Assembly (NCBI RefSeq): GCF_900631615.1
Contig: NZ_LR131273.1
Location: forward strand, 930,001-994,000
Reading direction: 5' to 3'
DNA from: Tsukamurella paurometabola
GTDB lineage: Bacteria; Actinomycetota; Actinomycetes; Mycobacteriales; Mycobacteriaceae
DNA: 64,000 bases
Shown: piece after piece, positions 8,351-18,632 of the stretch
Layout of the letters: every line of letters begins with the position of its first letter
Position numbering within the stretch: the first letter of the stretch is position 1
Translations under genes and position numbers: made by a program
Notes under the pieces: generated by a model
The model's database searches: none
Told to the model about the DNA's origin: nothing
The model's input: only the letters and a program-made list of their open reading frames with translations

Positions 8351-9289
8351 GTGCGCAACCGCCTTCGTCTCACCCGGGTCGCCGGCGCCGTCACCGCCGT
8401 GGCCCTGGCGCTCACCGCATGCGGGACCGCCTCCTCGGACTCGAGCGACGGCAAGCCCGCCGTCGTGGCCTCGACCGACGTCTACGGCGCGGTCGCGAAG
8501 GCCGTCGCCGGCGACGACGCGACGGTGACCTCGCTGTTCGCCAACCCGACGGGCGACCCGCACGAGTTCGAGCCGTCCGCCCAGGACACGCTCAAGGTCA
8601 AGAAGGCCGCGGTGCTCGTGTACAACGGCGGCCACTACGACGCCTACATGGAGCAGGCCGCCGAGGGCACCTCGGCGGCGAAGGTCGACGCCGTCGCCGT
8701 GCAGTCCGGCACCACCGCCGCCGAGCACGGCGACGCGAACGAGCACGACCACGCGCACGAGAACGAGCACGTCTTCTACGACCTGCCCACGATGCAGAAG
8801 GTGGCCGCGGCCGTCGCGAAGGCGCTCGCCGAGAAGGACGCCGCACACCGAGAGGGTTACGAGAGCCGGGCCGCCGCGTTCTCCACCAAGCTCGACACCG
8901 TCATCGGGCAGGCGCGCGCCATCGGCCACGCCAACCCGGGCGCCAAGATCGCCGCCACCGAGCCCGTCGCCGGCTACCTCCTGACCCTCGCGGGCCTCAC
9001 CGATGTGGCGCCCGCCCGCTACACCGCCGCGATCGAGTCCGGCACCGACCCCGCGCCCGCCGACATCGCGGCCGCGAACGCCCTGGTCAGCGGCAAGCAG
9101 GTGCGCGCCGTGGTGCTCAACGCCCAGACCGAGAGCCCCGTGACCGCGGCGCTGGCGAAGACCGCCGAGACCGCCGGCGTCCCCGTCGTGAAGGTCACCG
9201 AGTCGCTGCCCGCCGGCGTCGACGACTACACGGCGTGGCAGGCCGGCAACGTCAAGGCGCTGTCCGACGCGCTCGCGCCGCGCCCGTGA
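8351..9289 (+). CDS. znuA: zinc ABC transporter substrate-binding lipoprotein
   Basis: A 312-residue cluster A-I (ZnuA/AdcA type) metal-binding protein that delivers Zn(II) from the cell surface to the permease. Lipobox LTAC at residues about 20-23; then the first ligand region NPTGDPHEFEPSAQD, a His/Asp-rich loop EHGDANEHDHAHENEH typical of zinc rather than manganese importers, and the second lobe. It is the first gene of an operon with GTGA overlap to the ATPase gene. Start ATG chosen over upstream alternatives because GAGGAG and a Zur-like box precede it. Function is firm for the family, the metal is inferred from the His loop and operator. Confidence 0.88.
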   Translation: MRNRLRLTRVAGAVTAVALALTACGTASSDSSDGKPAVVASTDVYGAVAKAVAGDDATVTSLFANPTGDPHEFEPSAQDTLKVKKAAVLVYNGGHYDAYMEQAAEGTSAAKVDAVAVQSGTTAAEHGDANEHDHAHENEHVFYDLPTMQKVAAAVAKALAEKDAAHREGYESRAAAFSTKLDTVIGQARAIGHANPGAKIAATEPVAGYLLTLAGLTDVAPARYTAAIESGTDPAPADIAAANALVSGKQVRAVVLNAQTESPVTAALAKTAETAGVPVVKVTESLPAGVDDYTAWQAGNVKALSDALAPRP

Positions 9290-10062
9290 GCGCGACCCCG
9301 GCCGGCGCACCGTCGAACGGCGCGCCCGTCATCCGGCTGCGCGACGCCGCGCTGCGTTACGGCGACCGCACCCTCTGGGACGGTTTGGACCTCGACATCG
9401 CGCCCGGCGAGTTCGTCGCCGTCCTCGGCCCGAACGGCGCCGGCAAGACCTCACTGCTGCGCATCCTGCTCGGCCAGAGCCACCTCTCCGCCGGCACCGC
9501 CGAGGTGAACGGCCGCATCGGCTACATCCCGCAGCAGCGCGCGCTCGACGGCGCCGTCCCCCTGCGCGGCCGCGACCTCGTGGGCCTGGGATTCGACGGT
9601 GCCGCCTGGGGCCTTGGCCTGCGGAACCGCCGGGCCCGACGGTCCGCCGTCGACGCCGCGCTGGCCCAGGTGGACGCCGAGGCCTTCGCCGACGCGCCCA
9701 TCGGCTCGCTCTCCGGCGGTGAGCAGCAGCGCCTGCGGGTGGCGCAGGCCCTGGCCTCGGACCCGACCATCCTGCTGTGCGACGAGCCGCTGCTCTCCCT
9801 GGACCCGGGCAACCAGCAGCTGGCCGGCTCGCTCATCGAGCGCCGCCGCCGCGAGCACGCCACCGCCGTGCTGTTCGTGACGCACGAGATCAACCCCGTG
9901 CTCCCCTACTGCGACCGCGTCCTCTACCTGGTGGACGGGCGGTTCGAGGTGGGGCCGACCGCCGAGGTGATGACCTCCGATGCTCTGACGCGGCTGTACC
10001 GCACCCCCGTCGACGTGCTGCACGTGCGCGACCGGCTGGTCGTGGTGGGAGGGGAGCACTGA
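9286..10062 (+). CDS. znuC: zinc ABC transporter ATP-binding protein
   Basis: 258 residues with the complete ABC cassette: Walker A GPNGAGKTS (about 48-56), Q-loop IGYIPQQ, signature LSGGEQQR, Walker B ILLCDEPLLSLD, and H-loop FVTHEI. The GTG start overlaps the znuA stop as GTGA; the stop overlaps the permease start as TGATG. It energises zinc import together with ZnuA and ZnuB. The signature sequence SGGEQQRLRVAQAL is the metal-importer form. Nothing unusual. Confidence 0.9.
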   Translation: MSATPAGAPSNGAPVIRLRDAALRYGDRTLWDGLDLDIAPGEFVAVLGPNGAGKTSLLRILLGQSHLSAGTAEVNGRIGYIPQQRALDGAVPLRGRDLVGLGFDGAAWGLGLRNRRARRSAVDAALAQVDAEAFADAPIGSLSGGEQQRLRVAQALASDPTILLCDEPLLSLDPGNQQLAGSLIERRRREHATAVLFVTHEINPVLPYCDRVLYLVDGRFEVGPTAEVMTSDALTRLYRTPVDVLHVRDRLVVVGGEH

Positions 10063-10964
10063 TGGACCGGCTGCGCGAATTCGGGAACGTCGAGCTGACG
10101 TGGGAGCTGCTGCAGCAGCCCTTCGTGCAGCAGGCGCTGCTCGCCGCGGCGCTGCTCGGCGTGCTCGCCGGGGTGATGGGCCCGCTCATCGTGTCGCGAC
10201 AGATGGCGTTCAGCGTGCACGGCACGTCCGAGCTGTCGCTGACCGGCGCCGCGTTCGCCCTGCTCATGGGCTGGAGCGTGGGCTCGGGCGCGCTGCTGGG
10301 CGCGCTGGTCGCGGGCCTGCTCTTCGGCCTGCTCGGCGTGTACGCCCGCGAGCGGGACTCGGTGATCGGCGTGATCATGGCGTTCGGCCTGGGCCTCTCG
10401 GTGCTCTTCCTGGCGCTGCACGAGGGCCGGCAGGGCACCGCGTTCGCGCTGCTCACGGGGCAGATCGTGGCCGTCGGGATGAGCGGGGTGACGCTCATGG
10501 CGATCACCACCGTCGTGGTGCTGGCGATCCTCGCGGTCATCTACCGCCCGCTGCTGTTCCTCTCCACGGACCCCGACGTGGCCGCCGCGCACGGCGTCCC
10601 GGTGAAGACGCTGTCGGTGGTCTTCGCGATGCTCGTGGGCGCCGCGGCCGCGCAGGGCGTGCAGATCGTCGGCGCGCTGCTGGTGATGAGCCTGCTCATC
10701 ACGCCGGCCGCCGCGGCCGCCCGCGTCACCAGCTCCCCCGGCCGGGCGACGCTGCTGTCACTGATCTTCGCGCTGGTCTCGGCCGTCGGCGGCATCGTCC
10801 TGTCGCTGGCCCCCGCGCTGCCGGTGTCCGTGTTCGTCACGTCGATCTCGTTCCTGATCTACATGGTCTGCCGCCTGCTCGGGCAGCGCGGCCGCCGCGG
10901 CACCGTCGCGCCGGCCGACACCGCCGCGCACGACTGCGTGCACGCAGTACCGTCGAGGTCGTGA
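10062..10964 (+). CDS. znuB: zinc ABC transporter permease
   Basis: A 300-residue ABC-3 family permease with about eight membrane segments (for example QALLAAALLGVLAGVMG, GALLGALVAGLLFGLLG, VTLMAITTVVVLAILAV). Conserved cluster: GVPVKTLSVVF, and LLVMSLLITPAAAAARVTSSPGRA. The C-terminal tail after about residue 275 is Arg-rich and includes HDCVH. The start ATG overlaps the ATPase stop by one base. The stop overlaps the start of pxpA (GTGA), so the four genes form one translational unit. Confidence 0.9.
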   Translation: MDRLREFGNVELTWELLQQPFVQQALLAAALLGVLAGVMGPLIVSRQMAFSVHGTSELSLTGAAFALLMGWSVGSGALLGALVAGLLFGLLGVYARERDSVIGVIMAFGLGLSVLFLALHEGRQGTAFALLTGQIVAVGMSGVTLMAITTVVVLAILAVIYRPLLFLSTDPDVAAAHGVPVKTLSVVFAMLVGAAAAQGVQIVGALLVMSLLITPAAAAARVTSSPGRATLLSLIFALVSAVGGIVLSLAPALPVSVFVTSISFLIYMVCRLLGQRGRRGTVAPADTAAHDCVHAVPSRS

Positions 10965-11719
10965 GAATCGACCTCAACGCCGACTGCGGCGAGTCCTACG
11001 GCGCCTGGCGCCTCGGCGACGACGCCGCTCTGCTCGACGTGGTGACCTCGGCCAACGTGGCGTGCGGCTTCCACGCCGGCGACCCGACGACGCTGCGGGA
11101 GACCTGCGCCGCCGCCGTGGCCGCGGGGGTAGCGATCGGCGCCCAGGTGGGCTACGCGGACCTGCGCGGCTTCGGCCGCCGGTCCATGGACGTCCCCGCC
11201 GCCGACCTCACCGCCGACGTGATCTACCAGATCGGCGCGCTGCAGGCGGTCGCGCGGAGCGTCGGCGGCACCGTCGCCTACGTCAAGCCGCACGGCGCGC
11301 TCTACAACCGGATCGTGGCCGACGAGGCGCAGGCCGCGGCGGTCGTCGACGGCGTGCTCGCGGCCGCGCCGGACCTGCCGGTGCTCGGCCTGCCCGGCTC
11401 CGCCTTCCTGCGCATCGCCGCCGAGCGCGGGCTCCGCACGGTACGGGAAGCCTTCGCCGACCGGGCCTACCTGCCCGACGGTGCGCTCGTCCCGCGGTCG
11501 CGGGAGGGCTCGGTGCTGCACGACCCCGACGAGATCGCCGCGCGCGTGCTGCGCATGGTCGGCGACGGCACCGCCCTGGCGATCGACGGCACCGAGGTGG
11601 AGCTCACGCCCGATTCGGTGTGCGTGCACGGCGACAACCCGTCCGCGGTCGCGGTGGCGCGGCGCCTGCGCACCGTGCTCGACGGTGCGGGCGTGACCGT
11701 CGCGCGGTTCACCCCGTAG
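10961..11719 (+). CDS. pxpA: LamB/YcsF family protein, 5-oxoprolinase subunit A
   Basis: 252 residues of the PxpA family: RIDLNADCGESYGAWRLGDD at the N-terminus, ANVACGFHAGDP, DLRGFGRRSMD, and YVKPHGALYNR, all family signatures. PxpA with PxpB and PxpC forms the ATP-dependent 5-oxoprolinase that opens pyroglutamate to glutamate. PxpB and PxpC are not in this window. The GTG start overlaps the znuB stop by GTGA, so it is coupled to a zinc importer, which is an odd partner. The family assignment is certain; whether it works as 5-oxoprolinase here depends on pxpBC elsewhere. Confidence 0.85.
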   Translation: MRIDLNADCGESYGAWRLGDDAALLDVVTSANVACGFHAGDPTTLRETCAAAVAAGVAIGAQVGYADLRGFGRRSMDVPAADLTADVIYQIGALQAVARSVGGTVAYVKPHGALYNRIVADEAQAAAVVDGVLAAAPDLPVLGLPGSAFLRIAAERGLRTVREAFADRAYLPDGALVPRSREGSVLHDPDEIAARVLRMVGDGTALAIDGTEVELTPDSVCVHGDNPSAVAVARRLRTVLDGAGVTVARFTP

Positions 11720-11734
11720 CACCGGAGCGCGGGC

Positions 11735-12349
11735 TCAGACGGTGACCGGGTCCCGCACCGCGGACTCGATGAGCCGCACGCAGTAGGTCACGAGCTCGTC
11801 GCGGGTGACGTCGAGGCGGCCCGTCACGTACTCGGTGGACAGCGTGATGAGCGCGCCCACCAGGCCGGTGGCCACCAGCCGGCGGGACGTCGGATCGAGG
11901 TCGCGCGGCAGCGTGGACCCGACGACGGAGATGAACCCCGGCCGGTGGAGGAGACCGCGATCGGCGAGCGCCGGCTCCCGGTACGGACCGAGCAGCAGCG
12001 CCCGGCCGACCTCGGGCTGATCGGCGACGAACCGCACGTAGGACGTGACGCCCTCCAGGCCCATCGTGGTCGCGGTCACCGGCTCGCCGTGCTCGTACGC
12101 TGCGTCGCGCACGTGCCGGAAGGTCGTGGTCAGAGCCTGCTGCGCGCGCTCGGCGATGTCGTCGTACACGGCGTGCGCGAAGCCGTCGCGGGTGCCGAAG
12201 GCCTCGTAGAAGTAGCGCTCGGTGATGCCGGTGGACCGGCACACCGAGCGGACACCGAGCGTGCTCGCGTCCAGCCCGCCCAGCAGGGCGATGCCCTCGT
12301 CGAGCATGCGCCGACGACGCGCTTCCTGGCGTTCCTCGAGCGAGGTCAT
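11735..12349 (-). CDS. TetR family transcriptional regulator, twin 1
   Basis: 204 residues: TetR helix-turn-helix (RRMLDEGIALLGGLDASTLGVRSVCRSTGITERYFYEAFGTRDGF in segments 20-60) and an all-helical ligand domain. It is closely related to the next gene upstream; both start MTSLEERQ and share VCRSTGITERYFYEAFGTR, so they are tandem duplicates. I chose the ATG at 12347-12349 to match the twin's start instead of the upstream TTG. A palindrome of the same design (CTACY-N4-RGTAG) lies upstream of both genes. No obvious target gene beyond the pair itself. Confidence 0.85.
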   Translation of the reverse strand: MTSLEERQEARRRRMLDEGIALLGGLDASTLGVRSVCRSTGITERYFYEAFGTRDGFAHAVYDDIAERAQQALTTTFRHVRDAAYEHGEPVTATTMGLEGVTSYVRFVADQPEVGRALLLGPYREPALADRGLLHRPGFISVVGSTLPRDLDPTSRRLVATGLVGALITLSTEYVTGRLDVTRDELVTYCVRLIESAVRDPVTV

Positions 12350-12374
12350 TTTGCGATTGTAACCGTTACCCAAC

Positions 12375-12388
12375 CTACTGACGAGTAG
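12375..12388. promoter_or_regulatory. palindrome upstream of TetR twin 1
   Basis: CTACT, GACG, AGTAG: perfect 5-bp arms, 26-39 bp upstream of the gene start. A second near-palindrome GTAACCGTTAC lies between it and the gene (12359-12369). The same CTACY-N4-RGTAG design is upstream of twin 2. Confidence 0.45.
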
Positions 12389-12415
12389 ACGGGAGGCGTT
12401 GCTCGCGGCCGTTCC

Positions 12416-13018
12416 TCAGGATCCGGAGCGGACCCGGCCGACGAAGTAGTCGGTGGACGCCTCGATGAGGAAGACGCAGTAGTCGATGAGTTCCTCCCGT
12501 GGAACGTCGAACCCTCCGGACAGGTACGCCATGTACGCGGCCGCCTGCGCGCCGACGAGGGCGGTCGATCCCATCCGCGACAGATTCTCGTCGATCCCCT
12601 CGGGCCGAGCGGCGGTCATCAACTCCACGAACGCGGACGAGTGCTGCAGCCCTCGTTCCGCGAGCGCAGGCTCGCGATCCGGGCCGAGCAGCAGCGTCCG
12701 GCCGACCGCGGGATTGTCCACGACGAATTCGAAGAACGCCGTGACCACGACCCTGATCGCCTCATTCGACGTTTCCGGCCCCGGGACCATCGCACCGAGG
12801 ATCGCCTCCTGGGCGCGTCGCGCGACGTCGTCGTACACCGCGTGCACGAAACCCTCCCGCGTGCCGAAGGCCTCGTAGAAGTAGCGCTCGGTGATGCCGG
12901 TGGACCGGCACACCGCGCGGACGCCGAGCACACCCGGTTCGGGCGCCCCGAGCATCTCGATGCCCGCGTCGAGCATCTGCCGGCGACGAGCCGCCTGGCG
13001 CTCCTCGAGAGACGTCAT
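12416..13018 (-). CDS. TetR family transcriptional regulator, twin 2
   Basis: 200 residues, paralogue of the downstream TetR gene; helix-turn-helix residues about 15-60 are nearly identical (AVCRSTGITERYFYEAFGTREGF), while the ligand domain has diverged more. Same strand, 66 bp between the genes. Upstream lies a threefold 19-bp direct repeat containing a palindrome, so this is probably an autoregulated promoter. The effector is unknown. Confidence 0.85.
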   Translation of the reverse strand: MTSLEERQAARRRQMLDAGIEMLGAPEPGVLGVRAVCRSTGITERYFYEAFGTREGFVHAVYDDVARRAQEAILGAMVPGPETSNEAIRVVVTAFFEFVVDNPAVGRTLLLGPDREPALAERGLQHSSAFVELMTAARPEGIDENLSRMGSTALVGAQAAAYMAYLSGGFDVPREELIDYCVFLIEASTDYFVGRVRSGS

Positions 13019-13025
13019 TCGTCAA

Positions 13026-13073
13026 TGCTACCGCAGGGTAGATTTGCTATCGCAGTGTGATTTTGCTATCTCG
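13026..13073. repeat. three 19-bp-period direct repeats (operator array) upstream of TetR twin 2
   Basis: TGCTAYC units begin at 13026, 13045 and 13064. Units 1 and 2 read TGCTACCGCAGGGTAGATT and TGCTATCGCAGTGTGATTT; the third breaks off after TGCTATCTCG. Unit 1 contains CTACC-GCAG-GGTAG (13028-13041), a perfect palindrome of the type found before twin 1. The array starts 8 bp upstream of the TetR start. Confidence 0.6.
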
Positions 13074-13084
13074 TAAACCGCCCG

Positions 13085-14053
13085 TCAGCTGCGGCGTTGC
13101 CGGGCGAACTCCGCCAGGACGACGCCCGCGGCGACCGAGGCGTTGAGCGACTCCACCGACGACGCGATGGGGATCGACAGGATCGCGTCGCAGTTCTCCC
13201 GCACCAGCCGCGAGAGCCCCTTGCCCTCGGAACCGACGACCACGACGACGCCCGTGTCGGCACGGTAATCGTCGAGCGAGACGTCGCCGCCCGCATCGAG
13301 GCCGACGATCTGCAGGCCCGCGGCCGCGTAATCGGCCAGCGTGCGGTTGAGGTTCGGCGCCTGCGCGACGGGCAGGCGCGCCGCGGCGCCCGCGGAGGTG
13401 CGCCAGGTGACGGCGGTGACGGCCGCGGACCGTCGGCCCGGGATGACCACGCCGTGCCCGCCGAACGCGGCCGTCGACCGGATGACGGCGCCCAGGTTGC
13501 GCGGGTCGGTGATGTTGTCCAGCGCGACGATGAGCGGCGCCTCGCCGCGGTCCTGCGCCCGCGTGAGGAGGTCGTCGGGGTGCGCGTAGGAGTACGACGG
13601 GATCTGCAGCGCGATGCCCTGGTGCAGGCCGTTGTCGCTGAGCCGGTCGAGCTCGCCGCGCTGCACCTCGAGGATCGCGACGCCCGTATCGGCCGCGATC
13701 TGCACCGACTCGCTGAGCCGCTCGTCGTTCTGCGAGCCGATCGCCACGTAGAGGGCCGTCGCGGGGACGCCGGCCCGGAGGCACTCGACCACCGGGTTGC
13801 GGCCCAGGACGTACTCGGGCCCGTCGTCGGACGGCCGCCCGGCCACCTTCGACGGGCGGCGCTGCGGGTTCGCGGCCGCCTTCGCCGCGGCCCGCGCCTT
13901 CTTGTGCGCGGGGTGGTACGGGCGGTCCTTGGCGGCCGGCGTCGCGCCGCGCCCCTCGAGCCCGCGGCGACGGACGCCGCCGGAACCCGTGACCTGTCCC
14001 TTCTTGGTGCCCGCCTTGCGGACCGCGCCGCGGCGCTGCGAATTGCCTGCCAT
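13085..14053 (-). CDS. rlmB: 23S rRNA (guanosine-2'-O-)-methyltransferase RlmB (SpoU/TrmH family)
   Basis: 322 residues. The basic, disordered N-terminal tail (about 75 residues, [19 protein letters not shown] and similar) is typical of actinobacterial members. It is followed by the substrate-binding domain ([16 protein letters not shown]) and the SPOUT knot with motif 1 [22 protein letters not shown], motif 2 [16 protein letters not shown] and motif 3 [20 protein letters not shown]. It methylates a ribose in 23S rRNA. ATG start at 14051-14053; 11 bp after cysS, same strand, as in M. tuberculosis (Rv3580c-Rv3579c). Confidence 0.9.
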   Translation of the reverse strand: MAGNSQRRGAVRKAGTKKGQVTGSGGVRRRGLEGRGATPAAKDRPYHPAHKKARAAAKAAANPQRRPSKVAGRPSDDGPEYVLGRNPVVECLRAGVPATALYVAIGSQNDERLSESVQIAADTGVAILEVQRGELDRLSDNGLHQGIALQIPSYSYAHPDDLLTRAQDRGEAPLIVALDNITDPRNLGAVIRSTAAFGGHGVVIPGRRSAAVTAVTWRTSAGAAARLPVAQAPNLNRTLADYAAAGLQIVGLDAGGDVSLDDYRADTGVVVVVGSEGKGLSRLVRENCDAILSIPIASSVESLNASVAAGVVLAEFARQRRS

Positions 14054-14064
14054 GAGTCCGCCTC

Positions 14065-15483
<1,419 letters not shown>

Positions 15484-15568
15484 GCCGATTGATTCTACGG
15501 TGCCGTGCATCCCCGACCGGCACACGAGCTACTTCTCAGTCACCTCAGCAGATAGGTAGGATCATTCG

Positions 15569-16492
15569 GTGCCAGATCGCGACGTCTCCGAGGTGACCCG
15601 CGGCACCGCCATGGGCATCGCCGCGTACATGCTCTGGGGCCTGTTCCCCCTCTACTTCGACGCCCTCAAGCCCACCGGGCCGTGGGAGATCCTCGCCCAC
15701 CGCATCCTGTGGACGCTGGTGCTGTGCGGCGCGGCGCTGGTGATCCTGCGCGACCTCGGCTGGATCCGCCCGGTGCTGCGCCAGCCGCGGCTCCTGGCCG
15801 GCGTGACGATCGCGGCGCTGCTGATCTCCACCAACTGGATCGTCTACATCGTGGCGGTCACATCGGGCCACACGTCGGACGCGGCGCTCGGCTACTTCCT
15901 CAACCCGCTGGTCACGGTCGCGCTCGGCGTGGTGGTGCTGCGCGAGCGGCTGCGGCCGCTGCAGTGGGTGGCGGTCGGCATCGGCGTCCTGGCCTTCGTC
16001 TACCTGGCGGTGGTCGCGGGGACGTTCCCGGTGACCGCGCTGGCACTCGCCTGCTCGTTCGGCCTCTACGGGCTGGTGAAGAACAAGGTGGGCGTGCACC
16101 TGAACGCGCTGCAGGGCCTGACGCTGGAGACGGCGATCCTCGCGCCGATCGCCGCGGCCGTGCTCGTGGGCATCGCCGTCTGGGGCGGCGGCCTCGACTT
16201 CGCGCGCCACGGCGCCGGCCACGCCGCCCTGCTCGCCTTCGCGGGCGTGGCGACCGCGGTCCCGCCGCTGCTCTTCGCCGCGGCCGCGCGCCGGATACCC
16301 CTGGTGACCGTCGGGCTGATCCAGTTCGCGACGCCGATCATGCAGCTGCTGTGCGCGGTGCTGTTCCTGGGTGAGCACGTCTCCCCCGAGCGGTGGATCG
16401 GCTTCGGCATCGTCTGGGTCGCGCTCGTCCTGCTCACGGTCGACAGCGTGCTCACCCTGCGGCGCGCGCGGGCCGGGCGGCTCGCGGGGTAG
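15569..16492 (+). CDS. rarD: EamA family transporter RarD
   Basis: 307 residues with ten predicted membrane segments in two EamA halves. The RarD signature is clear: RGTAMGIAAYMLWGLFPLYF, then WEILAHRILW near residue 45, and LIQFATPIMQLLCAVLFLGE in the second half. RarD proteins are drug/metabolite-superfamily permeases; substrates are poorly defined (chloramphenicol sensitivity in name only). It is divergent from cysS by 85 bp. ATG/GTG choice: the GTG at 15569 precedes PDRDVSEVTRG. It has normal high G+C codon use, unlike the genes that follow. Confidence 0.85.
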   Translation: MPDRDVSEVTRGTAMGIAAYMLWGLFPLYFDALKPTGPWEILAHRILWTLVLCGAALVILRDLGWIRPVLRQPRLLAGVTIAALLISTNWIVYIVAVTSGHTSDAALGYFLNPLVTVALGVVVLRERLRPLQWVAVGIGVLAFVYLAVVAGTFPVTALALACSFGLYGLVKNKVGVHLNALQGLTLETAILAPIAAAVLVGIAVWGGGLDFARHGAGHAALLAFAGVATAVPPLLFAAAARRIPLVTVGLIQFATPIMQLLCAVLFLGEHVSPERWIGFGIVWVALVLLTVDSVLTLRRARAGRLAG

Positions 16493-16635
16493 CTCCGCGC
16501 CTGTGCCGACGGAACGCCCGTGACGTGCGACGAGCGCCTGAACGCGGCAGAGCCGTCAGCGGTGCCCCGCCGAACCCGCTGCTTCCGATCAGTCCACAGG
16601 CCTCGAGACCGATGGGTGGGCTTGTCGTGGAATGG

Positions 16636-18042
16636 TCACCGCCGCGGTCGCGTGATGCCCAGTGCCGCGATGGCCGCGCCGATTCCTGCGGCTACTACGC
16701 ATGTCCACCAGGCGTGACGGAAGTTGATTGTCGGGTCGCTGGTGGTGTCGAGCCCGGTGAGTGCTGCGATGACGAGGCTGACTCCGATGACGGCTCCGAT
16801 TTGGCGTGCCATGTTGACGATTGCTGATCCGGTGGTGCTGCGTTCGGGGGGTAGGTCAGCGGTGGCGCCGGCGAGGAGCTCGGGCAGTGCTAGGCCGGTT
16901 CCGGCGCCGATGAGTGCTAGGCCGGGAAGAAGTTCGGCGGCGTAGGCGCCATGGACGGTGAGCGAAGCAATGAGGAGGACGCACCCTAGCGCGAAGGCGA
17001 TGCAGCCGATGATGACTGTCACTGCGGCGGGAATCTTTGTGGCCAACCGTGATGCGATGACGGCGAAGAGGGGGACCATGAGCGGGCCTGGGGCGACGGC
17101 TAGGCCGGTCTGGATTGGTGTGTAGTTCCAGACCGTCTGTGCCCAGAGAACTCCGGTGAGGAGGGCGCCGGCGAATGCGGATCCGAACCCGATCACGGCG
17201 AGGGTGTTCCATCGGAATGTGGGGACCGCGAGCATGGTGGGTTCGAAGAGTGGCCGCTTGCTCCGGGCGATGTGCTCGGCGGTGAGGGCGGCACCGGCCG
17301 CGGCCACTGCGAACGCTGTGATCGTCTTAGCGCTTGTCCATCCCCAGGTGTTGCCTCGGACCAGTGCGAAGGCGAGAGCACCGATGGCGATCGTCAGCCA
17401 TACCGCGCCTATGGGATGTGGCGTGCGGGGGTCGTCGGGGTCTTTGCCGTCAGGGATCACGAGAACGGTAAGGATGAGCACGATCGCGCCGATCGGGATG
17501 TTGATGAGGAACACCCATCGCCACGACGATGCGACCAGGAATCCGCCAACGACAGGTCCGGCGGCGGCAGCGATTCCGCCGGCGGCGGCCCAGACTCGTA
17601 CCGCTTTCGATCGTTTCTCACCGTCGAAGATCTGGACGATCAGGCCGAGGCTGGTGGGGGTAAGTGCGGCGGCGCCGACTGCTTGCACGACCCGAGCGGC
17701 GATGAGGAAGGCTAGCGACGGGGCAACAGCGCACGCTGCGCTGGCAACAGTAAATATAGCCAATCCCACAGTGAATCCGGCTTTGCGACTTCGCTGATCG
17801 GCCCATCGTCCAAGCGGGACCAGAAGCGCTGCATAGACGATCGTGTAGGCATTGAGAACCCACGACAGCTCGTCCAGGGAACTATCTGGGAAGCTCTGCT
17901 CGATGTCGTGGAAGGCGACGTTGACGATGAACAGGTCCAGCGCGGCGAGGAATGCCGCGGCAGACAGCAGCGTCAGGGCGAGCCCCCGCCGCGGCGGCGC
18001 CGTACGGGCAGCAGGTGCCGCCGGAGTCAGATCTGAGGTCAC
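16636..18042 (-). CDS. MFS transporter, DHA2 (EmrB/QacA) drug:H+ antiporter type
   Basis: 468 residues with about 14 predicted membrane segments. Motif A appears as PLGRWADQRSRK after TM2; motif C-like glycines occur in GIAAAAGPVVGGFLV. N-terminal tail of about 20 residues in the cytosol. I chose the GTG at 18040-18042 because GAAGGAA stands 8 bases before it; an ATG 14 codons upstream has no ribosome-binding site. Probably exports a hydrophobic or acidic compound. It is the last gene of an operon with the three acyl-CoA-type genes upstream, all presumably under the divergent TetR. Codon use differs from the genome core. Confidence 0.85.
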   Translation of the reverse strand: MTSDLTPAAPAARTAPPRRGLALTLLSAAAFLAALDLFIVNVAFHDIEQSFPDSSLDELSWVLNAYTIVYAALLVPLGRWADQRSRKAGFTVGLAIFTVASAACAVAPSLAFLIAARVVQAVGAAALTPTSLGLIVQIFDGEKRSKAVRVWAAAGGIAAAAGPVVGGFLVASSWRWVFLINIPIGAIVLILTVLVIPDGKDPDDPRTPHPIGAVWLTIAIGALAFALVRGNTWGWTSAKTITAFAVAAAGAALTAEHIARSKRPLFEPTMLAVPTFRWNTLAVIGFGSAFAGALLTGVLWAQTVWNYTPIQTGLAVAPGPLMVPLFAVIASRLATKIPAAVTVIIGCIAFALGCVLLIASLTVHGAYAAELLPGLALIGAGTGLALPELLAGATADLPPERSTTGSAIVNMARQIGAVIGVSLVIAALTGLDTTSDPTINFRHAWWTCVVAAGIGAAIAALGITRPRR

Positions 18043-18095
18043 GGGTTCATTTCCTTCACGAAGGGGCGCAGAGTGCGCTGTCATGCCGCCAGCTA

Positions 18096-18590
18096 TCAGA
18101 GCGGCTTCTTCGAGACGTGCATGGTGATGGCTGCGGTGACGAATACGGTGCCGTCGGCGTTCATGACGTCGACGGGAACGGTGAGCGTCGTGGGCTCGTC
18201 CGTGAACTCGGGCAACGGATCCAAACGGGCGACGGCCGTGACCGCCGTGGTGGCCTTCGCGCGGTATTCGACGGTCATTCCGACGGGGATCCATCGGTGT
18301 GTCGCGGGAATCGTTGCATCGGTCATCATCCCGCCGGCGAGTTCGGCCATGTTGCATGACGCGATGGCGTGGAAGGTCCCCAGGTGGTTGTGCACGCTGC
18401 GGCGGTTCGGGGCCGTGACGCGGCACAGACCCGGGCGCAGCTCGATCACCTGGGGGTGCACGCTGCGGAAATAGGGGGCTTTGAAGCAGACGGCCTGACT
18501 GAATACCCAGTTGCCGAACGGGATCCTCTGCAGTGTGTTCCAGATCTTCAGGTTGGTGCCCATGTCAACGGCATCGGCGGTTGAACTCAT
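18096..18590 (-). CDS. DUF4442 hotdog-fold protein
   Basis: 164 residues of the DUF4442 family (thioesterase-like hotdog): RSVHPQVIELRPGLCRV, NHLGTFHAIASCNMAELAGG (the central helix region) and PVGMTVEYRAKATTAVTAVA. Family members are suspected acyl-CoA thioesterases, without firm biochemistry. The ATG at 18588-18590 has AAGGAG ten bases upstream; an ATG three codons earlier abuts that site. Operon position: between the isomerase (42 bp away) and the exporter (53 bp). Island codon use. Confidence 0.78.
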   Translation of the reverse strand: MSSTADAVDMGTNLKIWNTLQRIPFGNWVFSQAVCFKAPYFRSVHPQVIELRPGLCRVTAPNRRSVHNHLGTFHAIASCNMAELAGGMMTDATIPATHRWIPVGMTVEYRAKATTAVTAVARLDPLPEFTDEPTTLTVPVDVMNADGTVFVTAAITMHVSKKPL

Positions 18591-18632
18591 CGTGATCATG
18601 CTCCTTCGTCGCGTGGGTACGAGCCGGTATCG

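Noticed and set aside
13026-13073. CRISPR-like array from the 19-bp repeats
   Set aside because: Repeat and spacer lengths do not fit, only three imperfect contiguous units, no cas genes; an operator array explains it.
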